Assembly (NCBI GenBank): GCA_959601025.1
Contig: CAUGOD010000029.1
Location: 1 to 35,656, forward strand
Origin: an uncultured Oscillospiraceae bacterium
Lineage (GTDB): Bacteria > Bacillota > Clostridia > Oscillospirales > Acutalibacteraceae
Direction of reading: 5' to 3'
Length of the DNA stretch: 35,656 bases
Both the position numbers and the translations under genes were made by a program. A model generated the notes under the pieces. It was not told where the DNA came from. It ran no database searches and was given only the letters and a program-made list of their open reading frames with translations. How positions within the stretch are numbered: position 1 is the stretch's first letter; each line of letters starts with the position of its first letter. Of this stretch, positions 17,034 through 25,469 are shown piece after piece.

Positions 17034-17077
17034 AGTATTTTCCTCCATAAAATACAGATTTATCTAGATATAGGAAA

Positions 17078-17105
17078 ATTATACCATATAATCGACAAAA
17101 AGCAA
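17078..17105 (-). promoter_or_regulatory. Extended -10 promoter of the methylase-nuclease operon
   Basis: On the minus strand a TGGTATAAT extended -10 (hexamer 17078-17083) is preceded by TTGCTT (17100-17105) at 16 bp. It lies about 45 bp before the methylase start. Confidence 0.65.
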
Positions 17106-17119
17106 CAGGGCCTACACGG

Positions 17120-17163
17120 AAAAAGAGGCGGCCTCCGGATTTCACAAAACCCGGAGGCCGCCT
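17120..17163 (-). terminator. Terminator of the esterase gene
   Basis: A perfect 13-bp stem (17126-17138 with 17151-17163) is followed on the minus strand by CTCTTTTT (17120-17126). It sits 30 bp downstream of the esterase stop and just upstream of the methylase promoter, insulating the two. Confidence 0.85.
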
Positions 17164-17192
17164 TATGTAAATACAATCCGCTTAGCGGAACC

Positions 17193-18008
17193 TTACAAAT
17201 CCCGAATCCAGCGTTCGGCCCATTCCGGCCAGTTTTTGCAGGAGTCCACCGCGATATTGGTTTCCTCTGTGGCGAGGGCCAGCCCATGGCAGCCCCACGG
17301 CAGGATGTGCATTTCCAGCGGGACGCCGTTCCGGCGGAGAGCGCCGGCGAGAAGGAGGGAATTTTCTACGGGGACGCAGGTGTCCTCCCAGGTATGCCAA
17401 AGGAAAGTCGGCGGCGTGTCCGCCGACACCTGGTTTTCCAGCGAAACCAGCGCGAGGTTTTCCTCATACCGGTCGCCGAGCAGATTGACGAAGGAATCCC
17501 GGTGGGCATACTCGCCCGACGTGATAACCGGATAGCCGAGGATCATCCCGTTCGGCCGGATATCCTCGTTTTTCAGTCCAAGCGGATCGCTCACAAAGTC
17601 TTTGTTCCAGAACACACCCAGGCTGGCCGCCAGATGACCGCCGGCCGAAAAGCCCATGACAATGATCCGGTTCGGGTCGATATTCCATTCCGACGCCCGG
17701 CCCCGTACCAGCGCGACCGACGCGGCGAGCTCCAGCAGGGAGCCGGGAAAGCTGGATTCCCCAACCGCCGTGTATCGCAGGACAAAGCACTGGAAGCCCA
17801 TGGACAGAAAGCGCAGGGCGATCGGCTCCGCCTCTCGGTCGGAGGTACCGAAATATCCGCCGCCGGGGCAGATCACCAGGGCCGGGCGGGGCGGGGGAGA
17901 CATCTCCGGAGAGGGATCCCGCAGGTAGGCATACAGACGGGGATGACCCTTACAGGCCACGCCGGCGCGGCTGTAATCGACGGTAATGTCCAACGCTTCG
18001 TATTGCAT
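17193..18008 (-). CDS. Alpha/beta hydrolase, acetyl-esterase/xylanase-like
   Basis: This 271-residue cytoplasmic esterase has no signal peptide. It shows the oxyanion-hole CPGGGY motif near residue 47, the nucleophile elbow GFSAGG, an Asp in WEDTCVP and a catalytic His in GCHGLALA. These fit the BD-FAE/acetyl-xylan esterase type of serine hydrolases that deacetylate sugars or similar esters. The ATG at 18008 has AGAAAGGATG upstream. The gene stands alone between terminators. The substrate is not predictable. Near 18078-18083 the minus strand has TATACT, a possible -10 without a good -35. Confidence 0.85.
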   Translation of the reverse strand: MQYEALDITVDYSRAGVACKGHPRLYAYLRDPSPEMSPPPRPALVICPGGGYFGTSDREAEPIALRFLSMGFQCFVLRYTAVGESSFPGSLLELAASVALVRGRASEWNIDPNRIIVMGFSAGGHLAASLGVFWNKDFVSDPLGLKNEDIRPNGMILGYPVITSGEYAHRDSFVNLLGDRYEENLALVSLENQVSADTPPTFLWHTWEDTCVPVENSLLLAGALRRNGVPLEMHILPWGCHGLALATEETNIAVDSCKNWPEWAERWIRDL

Positions 18009-18159
18009 GAGCTTTCATCCTTTCTAATGGACGGCAATATCGCTGCGGCGCAGCGCGACGGCCGTTTTCAACAGCTTAGTATATCGGCTTAGGAGGGAAA
18101 AGAAAAGGCCTTTTTTTGCTTTTTTTCGCAAAAGCGGCTGTGTTGGGATTTCCATGGGC

Positions 18160-18196
18160 AATAAACAATCCCGAACGAACTGCTCGTCCGGGATTG
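18160..18196 (-). terminator. Terminator of the ylxM-ffh-rpsP-khpA operon
   Basis: CAATCCCGGACGA pairs with TCGTTCGGGATTG on the minus strand (18166-18178 with 18184-18196, one mismatch), followed by TTTATT. It lies about 65 bp after khpA. Confidence 0.75.
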
Positions 18197-18262
18197 CTGC
18201 GCATGGTTCGCGCGCGGAGGGATTTCCCAACGGGGAAAACGCGCCGGGCTGTTCAGCCCCGA

Positions 18263-18496
18263 TCAGTCGATCTCGACCGATACGCGGGTTTCCTGACGGG
18301 TGGCGGCGGCGCGCATGACCGTGCGTATCGCCTTGGCGATACGGCCCTGTTTGCCGATGACGCGTCCCATATCGTCGGGTGCAACATGTAGATGGAACAC
18401 AATGGTGCCGTCCTCGGCAGGCTCGTCCTGCTCCACAACGACGGCGTCGGGATCTTCAACGAGACCTTTTGCGATGGATACCAAAAGTTCTTTCAT
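18263..18496 (-). CDS. khpA: KH-domain RNA-binding protein KhpA (YlqC)
   Basis: This 77-residue protein consists of a single KH domain with the RNA-contacting loop in MGRVIGKQGRIAKAIR. Length and sequence agree with KhpA/YlqC, which binds small RNAs and mRNAs with KhpB and affects cell division in other Firmicutes. It follows rpsP by 90 bp. That gap contains a GC-rich stem-loop (about 18529-18553) which could process or attenuate the transcript. Usually rimM, trmD and rplS come next in this operon. Here a terminator follows instead. Confidence 0.93.
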   Translation of the reverse strand: MKELLVSIAKGLVEDPDAVVVEQDEPAEDGTIVFHLHVAPDDMGRVIGKQGRIAKAIRTVMRAAATRQETRVSVEID

Positions 18497-18586
18497 GGCA
18501 TTAACCCCCTTCTTTGCTGATAGGAGTCCTCGGCGGGAACGAGTCCGCCGGAGCCCTCTGTCCTTTATTTGTATCTCCGCTTTGGA

Positions 18587-18826
18587 TTACATACCCGCTC
18601 TCTTGAGCAGGTCCTTTACGGTGTCGGTCGGCTGAGCGCCGTTGGCGATCCACTTCTGCGCCTTCTCGGCGTCGACCTTGATTTCCGCCGGCTCGACCAG
18701 CGGGTTGTAGTAGCCGATTTCCTCGATGAAACGGCCATCGCGGGGATAGCGGGAATCCGCCACCACGATGCGATAAAACGGGTTTTTCTTCGCGCCCATC
18801 CGGCGCAGTCTGATTTTGACAGCCAT
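18587..18826 (-). CDS. rpsP: 30S ribosomal protein S16
   Basis: This 79-residue protein has the classic S16 start VKIRLRRMGAKKNPFYRIVV and the GRFIEEIGYYNP motif. The start at 18826 is set by GGAGG 8 nt upstream; an in-frame ATG 13 codons earlier has no such site. It is the third gene of the SRP/ribosome operon, between ffh and khpA, the usual Firmicutes order. Confidence 0.97.
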   Translation of the reverse strand: MAVKIRLRRMGAKKNPFYRIVVADSRYPRDGRFIEEIGYYNPLVEPAEIKVDAEKAQKWIANGAQPTDTVKDLLKRAGM

Positions 18827-18913
18827 GTCTGTACCTCCAACAATTCTCAATAAAAATATCTTCAACCAGTAAGGGGAACCTTATGGCAGAATTCCGTTAT
18901 CGCGCCGGGCGGT

Positions 18914-20281
18914 TCAGAAGCCGCGACGGCCGCCGCCCATCGGCGGCATAGGGGGCATTTTGGGCATCCCTCGAAGTCCTTTTTTACCCTTGCCCATGCC
19001 CCGCATCTGCTTCATCATCTGGCGCATGGTATCGTACTGCTTGAGCAGGCGGTTGACATCCTCCACCTTCATCCCGCAGCCCGCCGCGATCCGCCGCTTG
19101 CGGGAGGGGTTGATGATGTCGGGCTTCTCCCGTTCCGCCGGGGTCATGGAAAGGATGATCGCCTCCACCCGGTCGAACTGACGCTCGTCGATATCCACGT
19201 CCTGCAGCTGCTTGCCTACCCCGGGAAGCATCCCCAGCATGCTTTTGATGTTGCCCATTTTTTTGATCTGGGCGAACTGGTCCAGCATGTCGTTGAGGTC
19301 GAACTTGTTTTCCTGCATCTTGCGGGCGAGCTCCTCGGCCTGCTTGCGGTCGATCTGCTGCTCCGCCTTCTCGATCAGGGAGAGCACGTCCCCCATCCCG
19401 AGGATACGGGAGGCCATCCGCTCGGGATGGAATACCTCCAGCTCATCCAGCTTCTCGCCGATGCCGGCGAATTTGATTGGCTTGCCGGTCACCGCCCGGA
19501 TGGAGAGGGCCGCGCCGCCGCGGGTGTCGCCGTCCAGCTTGGTCAGCATCACGCCGGTGATGCCCAGCGCCTCGTCAAAGGCGGAGGCGGCGTTTACCGC
19601 GTCCTGACCGGTCATTGCGTCCACCACCAGCAGGATTTCCTGCGGGGAGACAGAGGCCTTGATATTTTTCAGCTCGTCCATCAGCTGCTCGTCGATATGC
19701 AGCCGGCCGGCCGTATCGAGGATAACATAGTCGTTGCCGTGGTCCTTCGCGTGGGCGATGGCTTTTTTCGCAATGTCTACGGGATTCGCCGTCCCCATCT
19801 CAAACACGGGAACGCCCGCCTTTTCCCCGACCACCTGCAGCTGCGTGATCGCGGCGGGACGGTAAACGTCGCAGGCGACCAGCAGGGGACGATGACCCTG
19901 AGATTTCAGCATCCGGCCCAGCTTGCCGGAATGGGTGGTTTTACCCGCGCCTTGCAGGCCGCACATCATCACGACGCAGGGCGGATGGTTGGTGGTCGCC
20001 AGCCGCGCGGCTTCCCCGCCCATCAGAGCGGTCAGCTCCTCGTTGACGATCTTGATGACCATCTGCGCGGGGGTGAGGCTTTCCATCACCTGCGAGCCGA
20101 CGGCCCGTTCGGTGACGGTTTTGGTAAAGTCCTTGGCGACCTTATAGTTTACGTCGGCTTCCAGCAGCGCGAGGCGCACCTCGCGCATCGCCTCTTTGAC
20201 GTCCGACTCGGACAGCTTTCCCTTGGAGCGCAGCCGTTTAAAGGCGGCGGAGAGCTTATCGGAAAGACCTTCAAAAGCCAC
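18914..20281 (-). CDS. ffh: Signal recognition particle protein Ffh
   Basis: This 455-residue SRP GTPase targets nascent membrane proteins with 4.5S/6S SRP RNA to FtsY. It has an N domain and a G domain with GLQGAGKT (108-115), DTAGR (189-193) and TKLDGDTRGG (247-256). The methionine-rich M domain (about 325-455) ends in a Met/Pro/Gly tail. The start codon is GTG at 20281, with GGAG 8 nt before it. It follows ylxM by 73 bp and precedes rpsP by 87 bp. No SRP RNA gene was recognised in the window. Confidence 0.97.
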   Translation of the reverse strand: MAFEGLSDKLSAAFKRLRSKGKLSESDVKEAMREVRLALLEADVNYKVAKDFTKTVTERAVGSQVMESLTPAQMVIKIVNEELTALMGGEAARLATTNHPPCVVMMCGLQGAGKTTHSGKLGRMLKSQGHRPLLVACDVYRPAAITQLQVVGEKAGVPVFEMGTANPVDIAKKAIAHAKDHGNDYVILDTAGRLHIDEQLMDELKNIKASVSPQEILLVVDAMTGQDAVNAASAFDEALGITGVMLTKLDGDTRGGAALSIRAVTGKPIKFAGIGEKLDELEVFHPERMASRILGMGDVLSLIEKAEQQIDRKQAEELARKMQENKFDLNDMLDQFAQIKKMGNIKSMLGMLPGVGKQLQDVDIDERQFDRVEAIILSMTPAEREKPDIINPSRKRRIAAGCGMKVEDVNRLLKQYDTMRQMMKQMRGMGKGKKGLRGMPKMPPMPPMGGGRRGF

Positions 20282-20354
20282 GGTAAATCTCCTTTATTAC
20301 AAAATAACGGTTGCTGCGGCCTGCCGCCGGGAAAAGCGGGGCCTGCTGCGCCGG

Positions 20355-20720
20355 TCAGACGGCGTTCAGCTTTTCGGACAGCTCGAGGATGGTCCGCACC
20401 CGGTCGTCGATCTCCCGGGAATAGCTGTACCGGCTGTTCAGCTCCTGAATATCCCGGGCGGCGAGACGGATGGCTTCAAAGCCTTCCTGCATTTCGCGGA
20501 AGCGGCGGGCCAGGCCGAGACGGTCTTCCATCTCCAGCAGTTGGGACTCCGCCCGCTTAATGGAATCCCGGACGCCCTGGCGGGTGATGCCTTCGTTTTC
20601 GGCAATTTCGGAAAGGGAGAGGTCGTCGTTGTAATACAGCTCCACCATGTCCCGCTGCTTATCGGTCAGCATATCGCCGTAAAAATCGAACAGAAACGAG
20701 ATTTCCATATTTTTCGCCAT
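20355..20720 (-). CDS. ylxM: YlxM family DNA-binding regulator of SRP genes
   Basis: This 121-residue protein of the UPF0122/YlxM family resembles sigma-70 region 4. It begins with ISFLFDFYGDMLTDKQRDM and has a helix-turn-helix in LSEIAENEGITRQGVRDSIKRAE (about 35-60). A helical C-terminal extension follows. YlxM genes sit directly upstream of ffh in Gram-positive bacteria and are thought to modulate SRP function or expression. The ATG at 20720 is preceded by AGAGGG. An alternative internal start four codons later is possible. Confidence 0.92.
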   Translation of the reverse strand: MAKNMEISFLFDFYGDMLTDKQRDMVELYYNDDLSLSEIAENEGITRQGVRDSIKRAESQLLEMEDRLGLARRFREMQEGFEAIRLAARDIQELNSRYSYSREIDDRVRTILELSEKLNAV

Positions 20721-20780
20721 GCGTCAACCCTCTTTTGCGTCCGCCGCCGTTTAATCTGTAAAGTTTTTTTCTTTACAGCG

Positions 20781-20809
20781 ATTATACCGCATTTGTCGGC
20801 ATTTGTCAA
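20781..20809 (-). promoter_or_regulatory. Consensus sigma-A promoter of ylxM-ffh
   Basis: On the minus strand a perfect TTGACA (20804-20809) and a perfect TATAAT (20781-20786) are spaced by exactly 17 bp. It is about 60 bp upstream of ylxM. Confidence 0.92.
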
Positions 20810-20916
20810 GTCCTATATTGCATGATTTGTTCCTGCCCAGGGAGGTTTGCTTATAAGAAAGGGAATGCGGCGGACAAAAGGCCGTGGACTTCTGCCGGAT
20901 GCTGCTCATCGTAATG

Positions 20917-20955
20917 AAAAAGTCCGAAGCTCCGTGAAAGGGGCTTCGGACTTTT
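20917..20955 (-). terminator. Terminator of the NatAB-like operon
   Basis: GTCCGAAGC pairs with GCTTCGGAC, extended by A/T pairs (20917-20930 with 20943-20955). On the minus strand a TTTTT run follows. It lies 22 bp after the permease stop. Confidence 0.85.
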
Positions 20956-20976
20956 CGCTCGTGCAGAGACGCGCTG

Positions 20977-22239
20977 TTACGCCTTCAGCGTGAAGAGATC
21001 CTTCAGCTTCAGGCGGGAGCCGTAGTGCAGCACCGAGGCGGAATAGAGGCGGATCGACACGGCGGCCACCAGCACGATTCCGACCAGAAGGAGAAGGATC
21101 GAGATCAGGATATCCCCCGCCGCGACCGTTTCATTCAGCAGCCGGAAGGGCATGATGAACGGGGATGTGAAGGGAATATAGGTCATGATCCGTTTCATCC
21201 CGCTATCCGGCATCAGCATCGTCATATACGCGGCGTAGAAGGAGATCAGGCTGACCAGCACCGCCGGCATCATCGCGGAGTTGAGGTCCTCCGTCCGGCT
21301 GACGGTCGCGCCGCAGACCGAGTTGATCATGGCGTACAGCGCGTAGCCCAGAAGGAAGTACACAAGAATGAGCAGCGCTGAGCTGAGCGTGAAGGAGGAC
21401 AGGGCGAGCGGCATTCCGCCGATGGTAAAGTCCGCAGGCACCATCAGCTGGAAGCAGGTCGCCCCCACAATTAGGAAAAGGGAAAGCTGCAGCAGTCCCA
21501 GCACGCCCATTGCCAGGCATTTCCCCAGCAGGATATGGGAGGGCTTGGCCGAGATGACCAGCGTTTCCATCACACGGGAGGTTTTTTCGGAAGCGACCGA
21601 CATCGCCACCCCATAGCCGTAATAATAGACCGCAAAGAACATGATCGCCACCAGCACGATCCCCAGCATATAGCCGGAAAGGTCCATTTTACCGACCGTT
21701 ACCGGCTCCAGCGGCAGGTCGGACAGCGCGAGACGGGCGATATCCTCCGACACGCCCGCTTCGGACAACGCGCCCGAAACGTAAGCGGCGCGGAGAGTCT
21801 CCGATACCGCGGAAGAAGACAGCCCGCTCATAAAGTCCGCCGCATACAGCCGGATGTGAGGAAGACCGTCCTCCCCGGCGGCGATTTCGATCATGCTGAG
21901 ACTTTTATCTTCCTCGATCTCCTGCCGGTAACGGTCGATCGACGCGGCGTCGCCGTCCCGGAATTCCACGGAGGGGAGAGCGGCGGCGAGCGCTTCCTTT
22001 GCGCTGGGAATGCGGTTTCCCTCGTCGATCAGGTAACAGGCGGAGGTCTTCTCTACGGTAGAGGGATCGACGTCGACTGCGCCGGGAGCGGCCGCGTCGT
22101 CCTCCCCGCCGCCCGTGAGCGCGGGAATGGCGCAGGCGACGACGATCAGGATAAGAACCAGAGCGGTGGTAAGGATAAACGCTTTTTTGCGGACGTTATC
22201 CTTTAAGGTAAACAGAAATACGATGCCGATGTCTTTCAT
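20977..22239 (-). CDS. ABC-2 type permease (NatB-like)
   Basis: This 420-residue membrane protein has one N-terminal helix (about 21-42). A large extracytoplasmic domain of about 140 residues comes next (EDDAAAPGAV... to about 185). Five or six C-terminal helices and the EKTSRVMETLVISAKPSHILLGK segment follow. That layout is typical of NatB/YhaP-type exporters. The ATG overlaps the ATPase stop by 4 bp. The pair probably exports an ion, peptide or antibiotic-like compound; NatAB of Bacillus exports sodium. A strong terminator follows. Confidence 0.88.
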   Translation of the reverse strand: MKDIGIVFLFTLKDNVRKKAFILTTALVLILIVVACAIPALTGGGEDDAAAPGAVDVDPSTVEKTSACYLIDEGNRIPSAKEALAAALPSVEFRDGDAASIDRYRQEIEEDKSLSMIEIAAGEDGLPHIRLYAADFMSGLSSSAVSETLRAAYVSGALSEAGVSEDIARLALSDLPLEPVTVGKMDLSGYMLGIVLVAIMFFAVYYYGYGVAMSVASEKTSRVMETLVISAKPSHILLGKCLAMGVLGLLQLSLFLIVGATCFQLMVPADFTIGGMPLALSSFTLSSALLILVYFLLGYALYAMINSVCGATVSRTEDLNSAMMPAVLVSLISFYAAYMTMLMPDSGMKRIMTYIPFTSPFIMPFRLLNETVAAGDILISILLLLVGIVLVAAVSIRLYSASVLHYGSRLKLKDLFTLKA

Positions 22240-23153
22240 TGCGCCGCCCCCACTTTCTCCACAAAGATTTCATGCAGCGAGGGCTCGCGAATCTCGAAAC
22301 GGTCGGGATATACGCCCTCCGCCACCAGATCGGACAGGAAGGCGTGGGCCGGTTCGTCCCCGTCAATTTTGAATTCGTATCCCTCCGCCGTTCTTTCCAA
22401 AAGCCGCAGCCCATGCTTTTCCGCGAGGGGCAGCACATCCCGCCCGCAGATTACCGACAGGTTGGTGTGCCCGTAGCCCGCCTTGATTTCCCGCAGGTTC
22501 CCCTGCAGCACGGTACGGCCCTGGGTAAGGATCACCAGATCGCGGCAGTATTCTTCCACCGTAGTCATCTGGTGGCTGGACATCACGATATATCGCCCAT
22601 CCTCGATCAGCTCGGCGAGTACGCTCTTGAAAACGTCGGCGTTGATCGGATCCAGCCCGCTGAACGGCTCGTCCAGAAAGATCAGTTCCGGGTCGTGGAG
22701 GATAGTGGCGATCAGCTGGATTTTCTGCTGGTTTCCCTTGGAAAGCTTTTCCGCCGGCATATTCCGGTATTCAGTCATTTCCAGACGCTTCAGCCAGCGG
22801 TCTGCCGCGTCGGCCGCCGCCCGGCGGGGCATCCCCCGCAGCCGGCCGAAATATACCAGCTGGTCGAACACCCGGATTTTCGGATAAATTCCCCGTTCCT
22901 CCGGCATATAGCCGAAGCGCACGGTGCGGCGGTTCAGCGGACCGCCGTTCCAGGTAATCTCGCCCTCGTCCCGGTCAGTCACCCCAAGGATCATCCGGAT
23001 GGTGGTGGTCTTTCCCGCGCCGTTGGTACCGATCAGGCCGAAGACACCGGGCTCGGTCATGGCGAAGCTCAAGTCGTCCACTGCTTTTTTGTCGCCAAAG
23101 GATTTGCTGACGTGTCGGACGGACAGGCCGGTCGTCTCCAGTGCAGCCGTCAT
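22236..23153 (-). CDS. ABC transporter ATP-binding protein (NatA-like)
   Basis: This 305-residue ATPase has Walker A GTNGAGKTT (42-50), the signature LSKGNQQ (137-143) and Walker B LIFLDEP (157-163). The last is followed by SGLDPIN and an SSHQM switch region. A C-terminal domain of about 90 residues, as in YhaQ/NatA, follows. The start at 23153 has GGAGAGG about 10 nt upstream. It is first in a two-gene operon with the overlapping permease gene. Confidence 0.93.
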   Translation of the reverse strand: MTAALETTGLSVRHVSKSFGDKKAVDDLSFAMTEPGVFGLIGTNGAGKTTTIRMILGVTDRDEGEITWNGGPLNRRTVRFGYMPEERGIYPKIRVFDQLVYFGRLRGMPRRAAADAADRWLKRLEMTEYRNMPAEKLSKGNQQKIQLIATILHDPELIFLDEPFSGLDPINADVFKSVLAELIEDGRYIVMSSHQMTTVEEYCRDLVILTQGRTVLQGNLREIKAGYGHTNLSVICGRDVLPLAEKHGLRLLERTAEGYEFKIDGDEPAHAFLSDLVAEGVYPDRFEIREPSLHEIFVEKVGAAQ

Positions 23154-23288
23154 AGTATTACAACCTCTCCATAAACGGGCGCCGCCGGGCAGGGCCTCCG
23201 CCGGCCTTTTCCTGCGGCGCGATTGAAATGTACTGCAGCGCCGCCCGCCCGGATTTTCCGCCGGACGCTGCCTTGCGGCGCTGACAAT

Positions 23289-23317
23289 ATTTTACCACAG
23301 GTATTGTTATAAAACAA
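23289..23317 (-). promoter_or_regulatory. Promoter of the NatAB-like operon
   Basis: On the minus strand TTGTTT (23312-23317), a 17-bp spacer and an extended -10 TGGTAAAAT (hexamer 23289-23294) lie about 135 bp upstream of the ATPase start. Confidence 0.6.
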
Positions 23318-23413
23318 TCAATCTCTTTTTTCATAAAAGACGTATTCCGCCGCATAAAAACGCGCGTCCTCTGTAAAGAGTTTTCCTCCGCGAAAAATTC
23401 GCGGGCTTTCCCC

Positions 23414-23442
23414 TTGTGCTGTCCGCCGGAACATGATAAAGT
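23414..23442 (+). promoter_or_regulatory. Weak promoter candidate for the beta-helix gene
   Basis: TTGTGC (23414-23419), a 17-bp spacer and TAAAGT (23437-23442) precede the gene at 23513 by about 70 bp. Both hexamers are poor, so this is tentative. I see no gene in 23154-23512. Confidence 0.3.
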
Positions 23443-23512
23443 GAAGAGGACGGCCATTGTGGGGGCCGGGGCGGACGCCGCCCAAACAGCATAGAAAGGG
23501 GACCGTTGTCCT

Positions 23513-24190
23513 ATGAGCGAATTGATCGAAGTATTGCTGCCGTCCGCGCTGTTTGAGCCGGGCCATACCCTTGCCGCGCCGCTGCTGGCGTCGGCAGAGT
23601 ACCCGTGGGAGGCGCTGGCTGGAATCCGGGAGTTTATCGAAAAGCTCGGCCCGACCCTGCCGCCGGAGGAATACGATTCCCCCCGTCCCGGGGTATGGAT
23701 TCATAAAACCGCGTCGGTCGCCCCGTCCGCCTTTATCGGGGACGGCGTGATTATCGGCGCGGGGGCGGAAATCCGGCACTGCGCCTTTATCCGCGGAAGC
23801 GCTGTCGTCGGCGACGGCGCTGTGGTGGGAAATTCCACCGAGCTGAAAAATGTTATCCTCTCGGAGAAGGTGCAGGTGCCGCATTACAATTATGTCGGCG
23901 ATTCCATTCTGGGGTATAAGGCGCATATGGGCGCAGGCTCCATCACCTCCAATGTGAAGAGCGACAAGACGCTGGTCACGGTTTCCTGCAATGGGGAGCG
24001 GGTGATGACCGGGCTGAAAAAATTCGGCGCGATCCTGGGGGACAACGTTGAGGTGGGCTGCGGCTCGGTGCTGAATCCCGGTTCGGTGATCGGTTCCGGC
24101 AGCCAGATTTATCCTTTGTCCATGGTTCGTGGATTTGTACCGGCCGGAAGCATCTATAAACGGCAGGGCGAGGTTATCTCCAAACGGTGA
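23513..24190 (+). CDS. Left-handed beta-helix (hexapeptide repeat) acyl/nucleotidyl-transferase-like protein
   Basis: This 225-residue protein has hexapeptide repeats over about residues 60-215. Examples are IHKTASVAPSAFIGDGVIIG, the turn set AEIRHCAFIRG and SAVVGDGAVVGN, and the C-terminal GDNVEVGCGSVLNPGSVIGSG. The segment VPHYNYVGDSILGYKAHMGAGS resembles the active-site part of GlmU C-terminal domains. There is no N-terminal pyrophosphorylase domain, only about 55 residues. Family members are annotated as UDP-N-acetylglucosamine pyrophosphorylase-like. Acetyl transfer to a sugar nucleotide is plausible but unproven. An AAAGGGG precedes the ATG. Confidence 0.85.
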   Translation: MSELIEVLLPSALFEPGHTLAAPLLASAEYPWEALAGIREFIEKLGPTLPPEEYDSPRPGVWIHKTASVAPSAFIGDGVIIGAGAEIRHCAFIRGSAVVGDGAVVGNSTELKNVILSEKVQVPHYNYVGDSILGYKAHMGAGSITSNVKSDKTLVTVSCNGERVMTGLKKFGAILGDNVEVGCGSVLNPGSVIGSGSQIYPLSMVRGFVPAGSIYKRQGEVISKR

Positions 24191-24238
24191 CGGAACCGGC
24201 GGGAAAGGCCGACAAAAAGCATAGCTCATATGACAAAA

Positions 24239-25432
24239 CTAAGGGGGAGCGAACGCCAGTCGGCATTTGCTCCCCTTTTGACATGTTAAAAACGGGCATG
24301 ACGGCCCTGAATCAGCCGGAAGAGGATGCACCGTCTCCTCCGCCCCGCTTTCAACCGGCGGAGCGTTTTCCGGAACGGCAGGGTCGCGTATGGCGTAAAT
24401 CCGGTGGTATTCCTTGGTTTCTTCCTCCTTCAGGACCTCTGAGCGGTTGCGGTAAAGCAGCCGGACCAGCGCATACACGTCCACCCAGATTTCGTTGTTG
24501 CCTTCCTTCTGGGATTCGTCGAAAATCAGCTGAAGGCCGAAATGCAGGTGGGGCTGGGTGATGTTGTTCACGTTTTCGGTCGCGCTGTAACCGGTTCGTC
24601 CGAGGTATCCGATGACGTCCCCCGGCTGGACGACCGATCCTTCCTTCAGTTCTTTGTTATAGGGGAAGTTTTTTCGCAGGTGGGCGTAATAGTAATACCG
24701 TTTCTTATCGAAGCTGCGGATGCCGATCCGCCAGCCGCCGTATTGATTCCAGCCCAGCGCCTCCACGGTGCCGCCCTCCACGGCGATTACAGGGGTGCCG
24801 ACCGCGCCCATGAGGTCGTGCCCGAGATGCTTGCGCTTGAAGCCGTAATCCCGGCTGCTGCCGAAATCATCGAAATCGTTGTAGGGATAGTTTTTAGCGA
24901 TGGGGGAAAAGCCTTTCAATCCGTAGCGGCTTTCCCAGCGTTTGCCGCCGGCCGCCGTTTCGTCCGCCACCTCGATCTCATATTCCCCGACCAGCCCGCC
25001 GAGCACGGCGGAATAGGCCTCTTGGTAATAGCTGTAGTATTTCATATCCTTCGTCAGCGCTTCAATGGGAGTCCCCTCCTGCAATTTTTGGGCGGTTTCA
25101 TCCAGCTTGCTTACCTTAAAGCCCTTCCAGTTTCCGCCGTTTTTCGCCGCGGCATAGGCGAGCAGCTCCACCCAATTGACCGGCGTATCGGCGCCGTGGG
25201 ATTCCACATCCAGCTTCAGGGCCCGGTCCAGCGCTTCGTAGGGGACGTTGAAATCCACCCATTTAATAAACTTTTTTTCGGCAGCGTCCGTACCGCTTTC
25301 AGCGGTTTGTCCCTCCGCCGCATCGGCGGTGAGCTGCGTATATACCAGAAGGCCGCTTACCGTAAACAGCGCCGCGACCAGCAGGCCTGCGGCGGCGCGG
25401 AGCAGCTTTTTTCGGTCAATAACGATAAACAT
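24239..25432 (-). CDS. M23 family metallopeptidase, membrane-anchored
   Basis: This 397-residue cell-wall hydrolase-like protein has an N-terminal anchor or signal (about 9-33). A helical region of about 140 residues comes next, then an M23 (LytM) peptidase domain. The zinc ligands are visible: H202 and D206 in KHLGHDLMG, plus HLH (295-297), with H251 in YYAHLRK. A C-terminal region with a Cys-containing end follows. The start at ATG 25432 is preferred to an in-frame GTG at 25444, because the GGAAAGG lies about 13 nt before the ATG and only a base from the GTG. Such proteins cut peptidoglycan cross-links or activate amidases. Confidence 0.85.
   Translation of the reverse strand: MFIVIDRKKLLRAAAGLLVAALFTVSGLLVYTQLTADAAEGQTAESGTDAAEKKFIKWVDFNVPYEALDRALKLDVESHGADTPVNWVELLAYAAAKNGGNWKGFKVSKLDETAQKLQEGTPIEALTKDMKYYSYYQEAYSAVLGGLVGEYEIEVADETAAGGKRWESRYGLKGFSPIAKNYPYNDFDDFGSSRDYGFKRKHLGHDLMGAVGTPVIAVEGGTVEALGWNQYGGWRIGIRSFDKKRYYYYAHLRKNFPYNKELKEGSVVQPGDVIGYLGRTGYSATENVNNITQPHLHFGLQLIFDESQKEGNNEIWVDVYALVRLLYRNRSEVLKEEETKEYHRIYAIRDPAVPENAPPVESGAEETVHPLPADSGPSCPFLTCQKGSKCRLAFAPP
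24241..24279 (+). terminator. Terminator of the beta-helix gene, inside the end of the M23 gene
   Basis: AAGGGGGAGC (24241-24250) pairs with GCTCCCCTTT (24269-24278) in a 10-bp stem ending in a TTTT tract. The hairpin lies within the last codons of the convergent M23 gene, which ends at 24239. Confidence 0.65.
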
Positions 25433-25469
25433 GAAAACGACCACGCCTTTCCCCGATGTCCGCCGGTGC

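Noticed and set aside
19427..20560. Plus-strand frame of 377 codons opposite ffh
   Set aside because: Antisense shadow of the conserved SRP GTPase.
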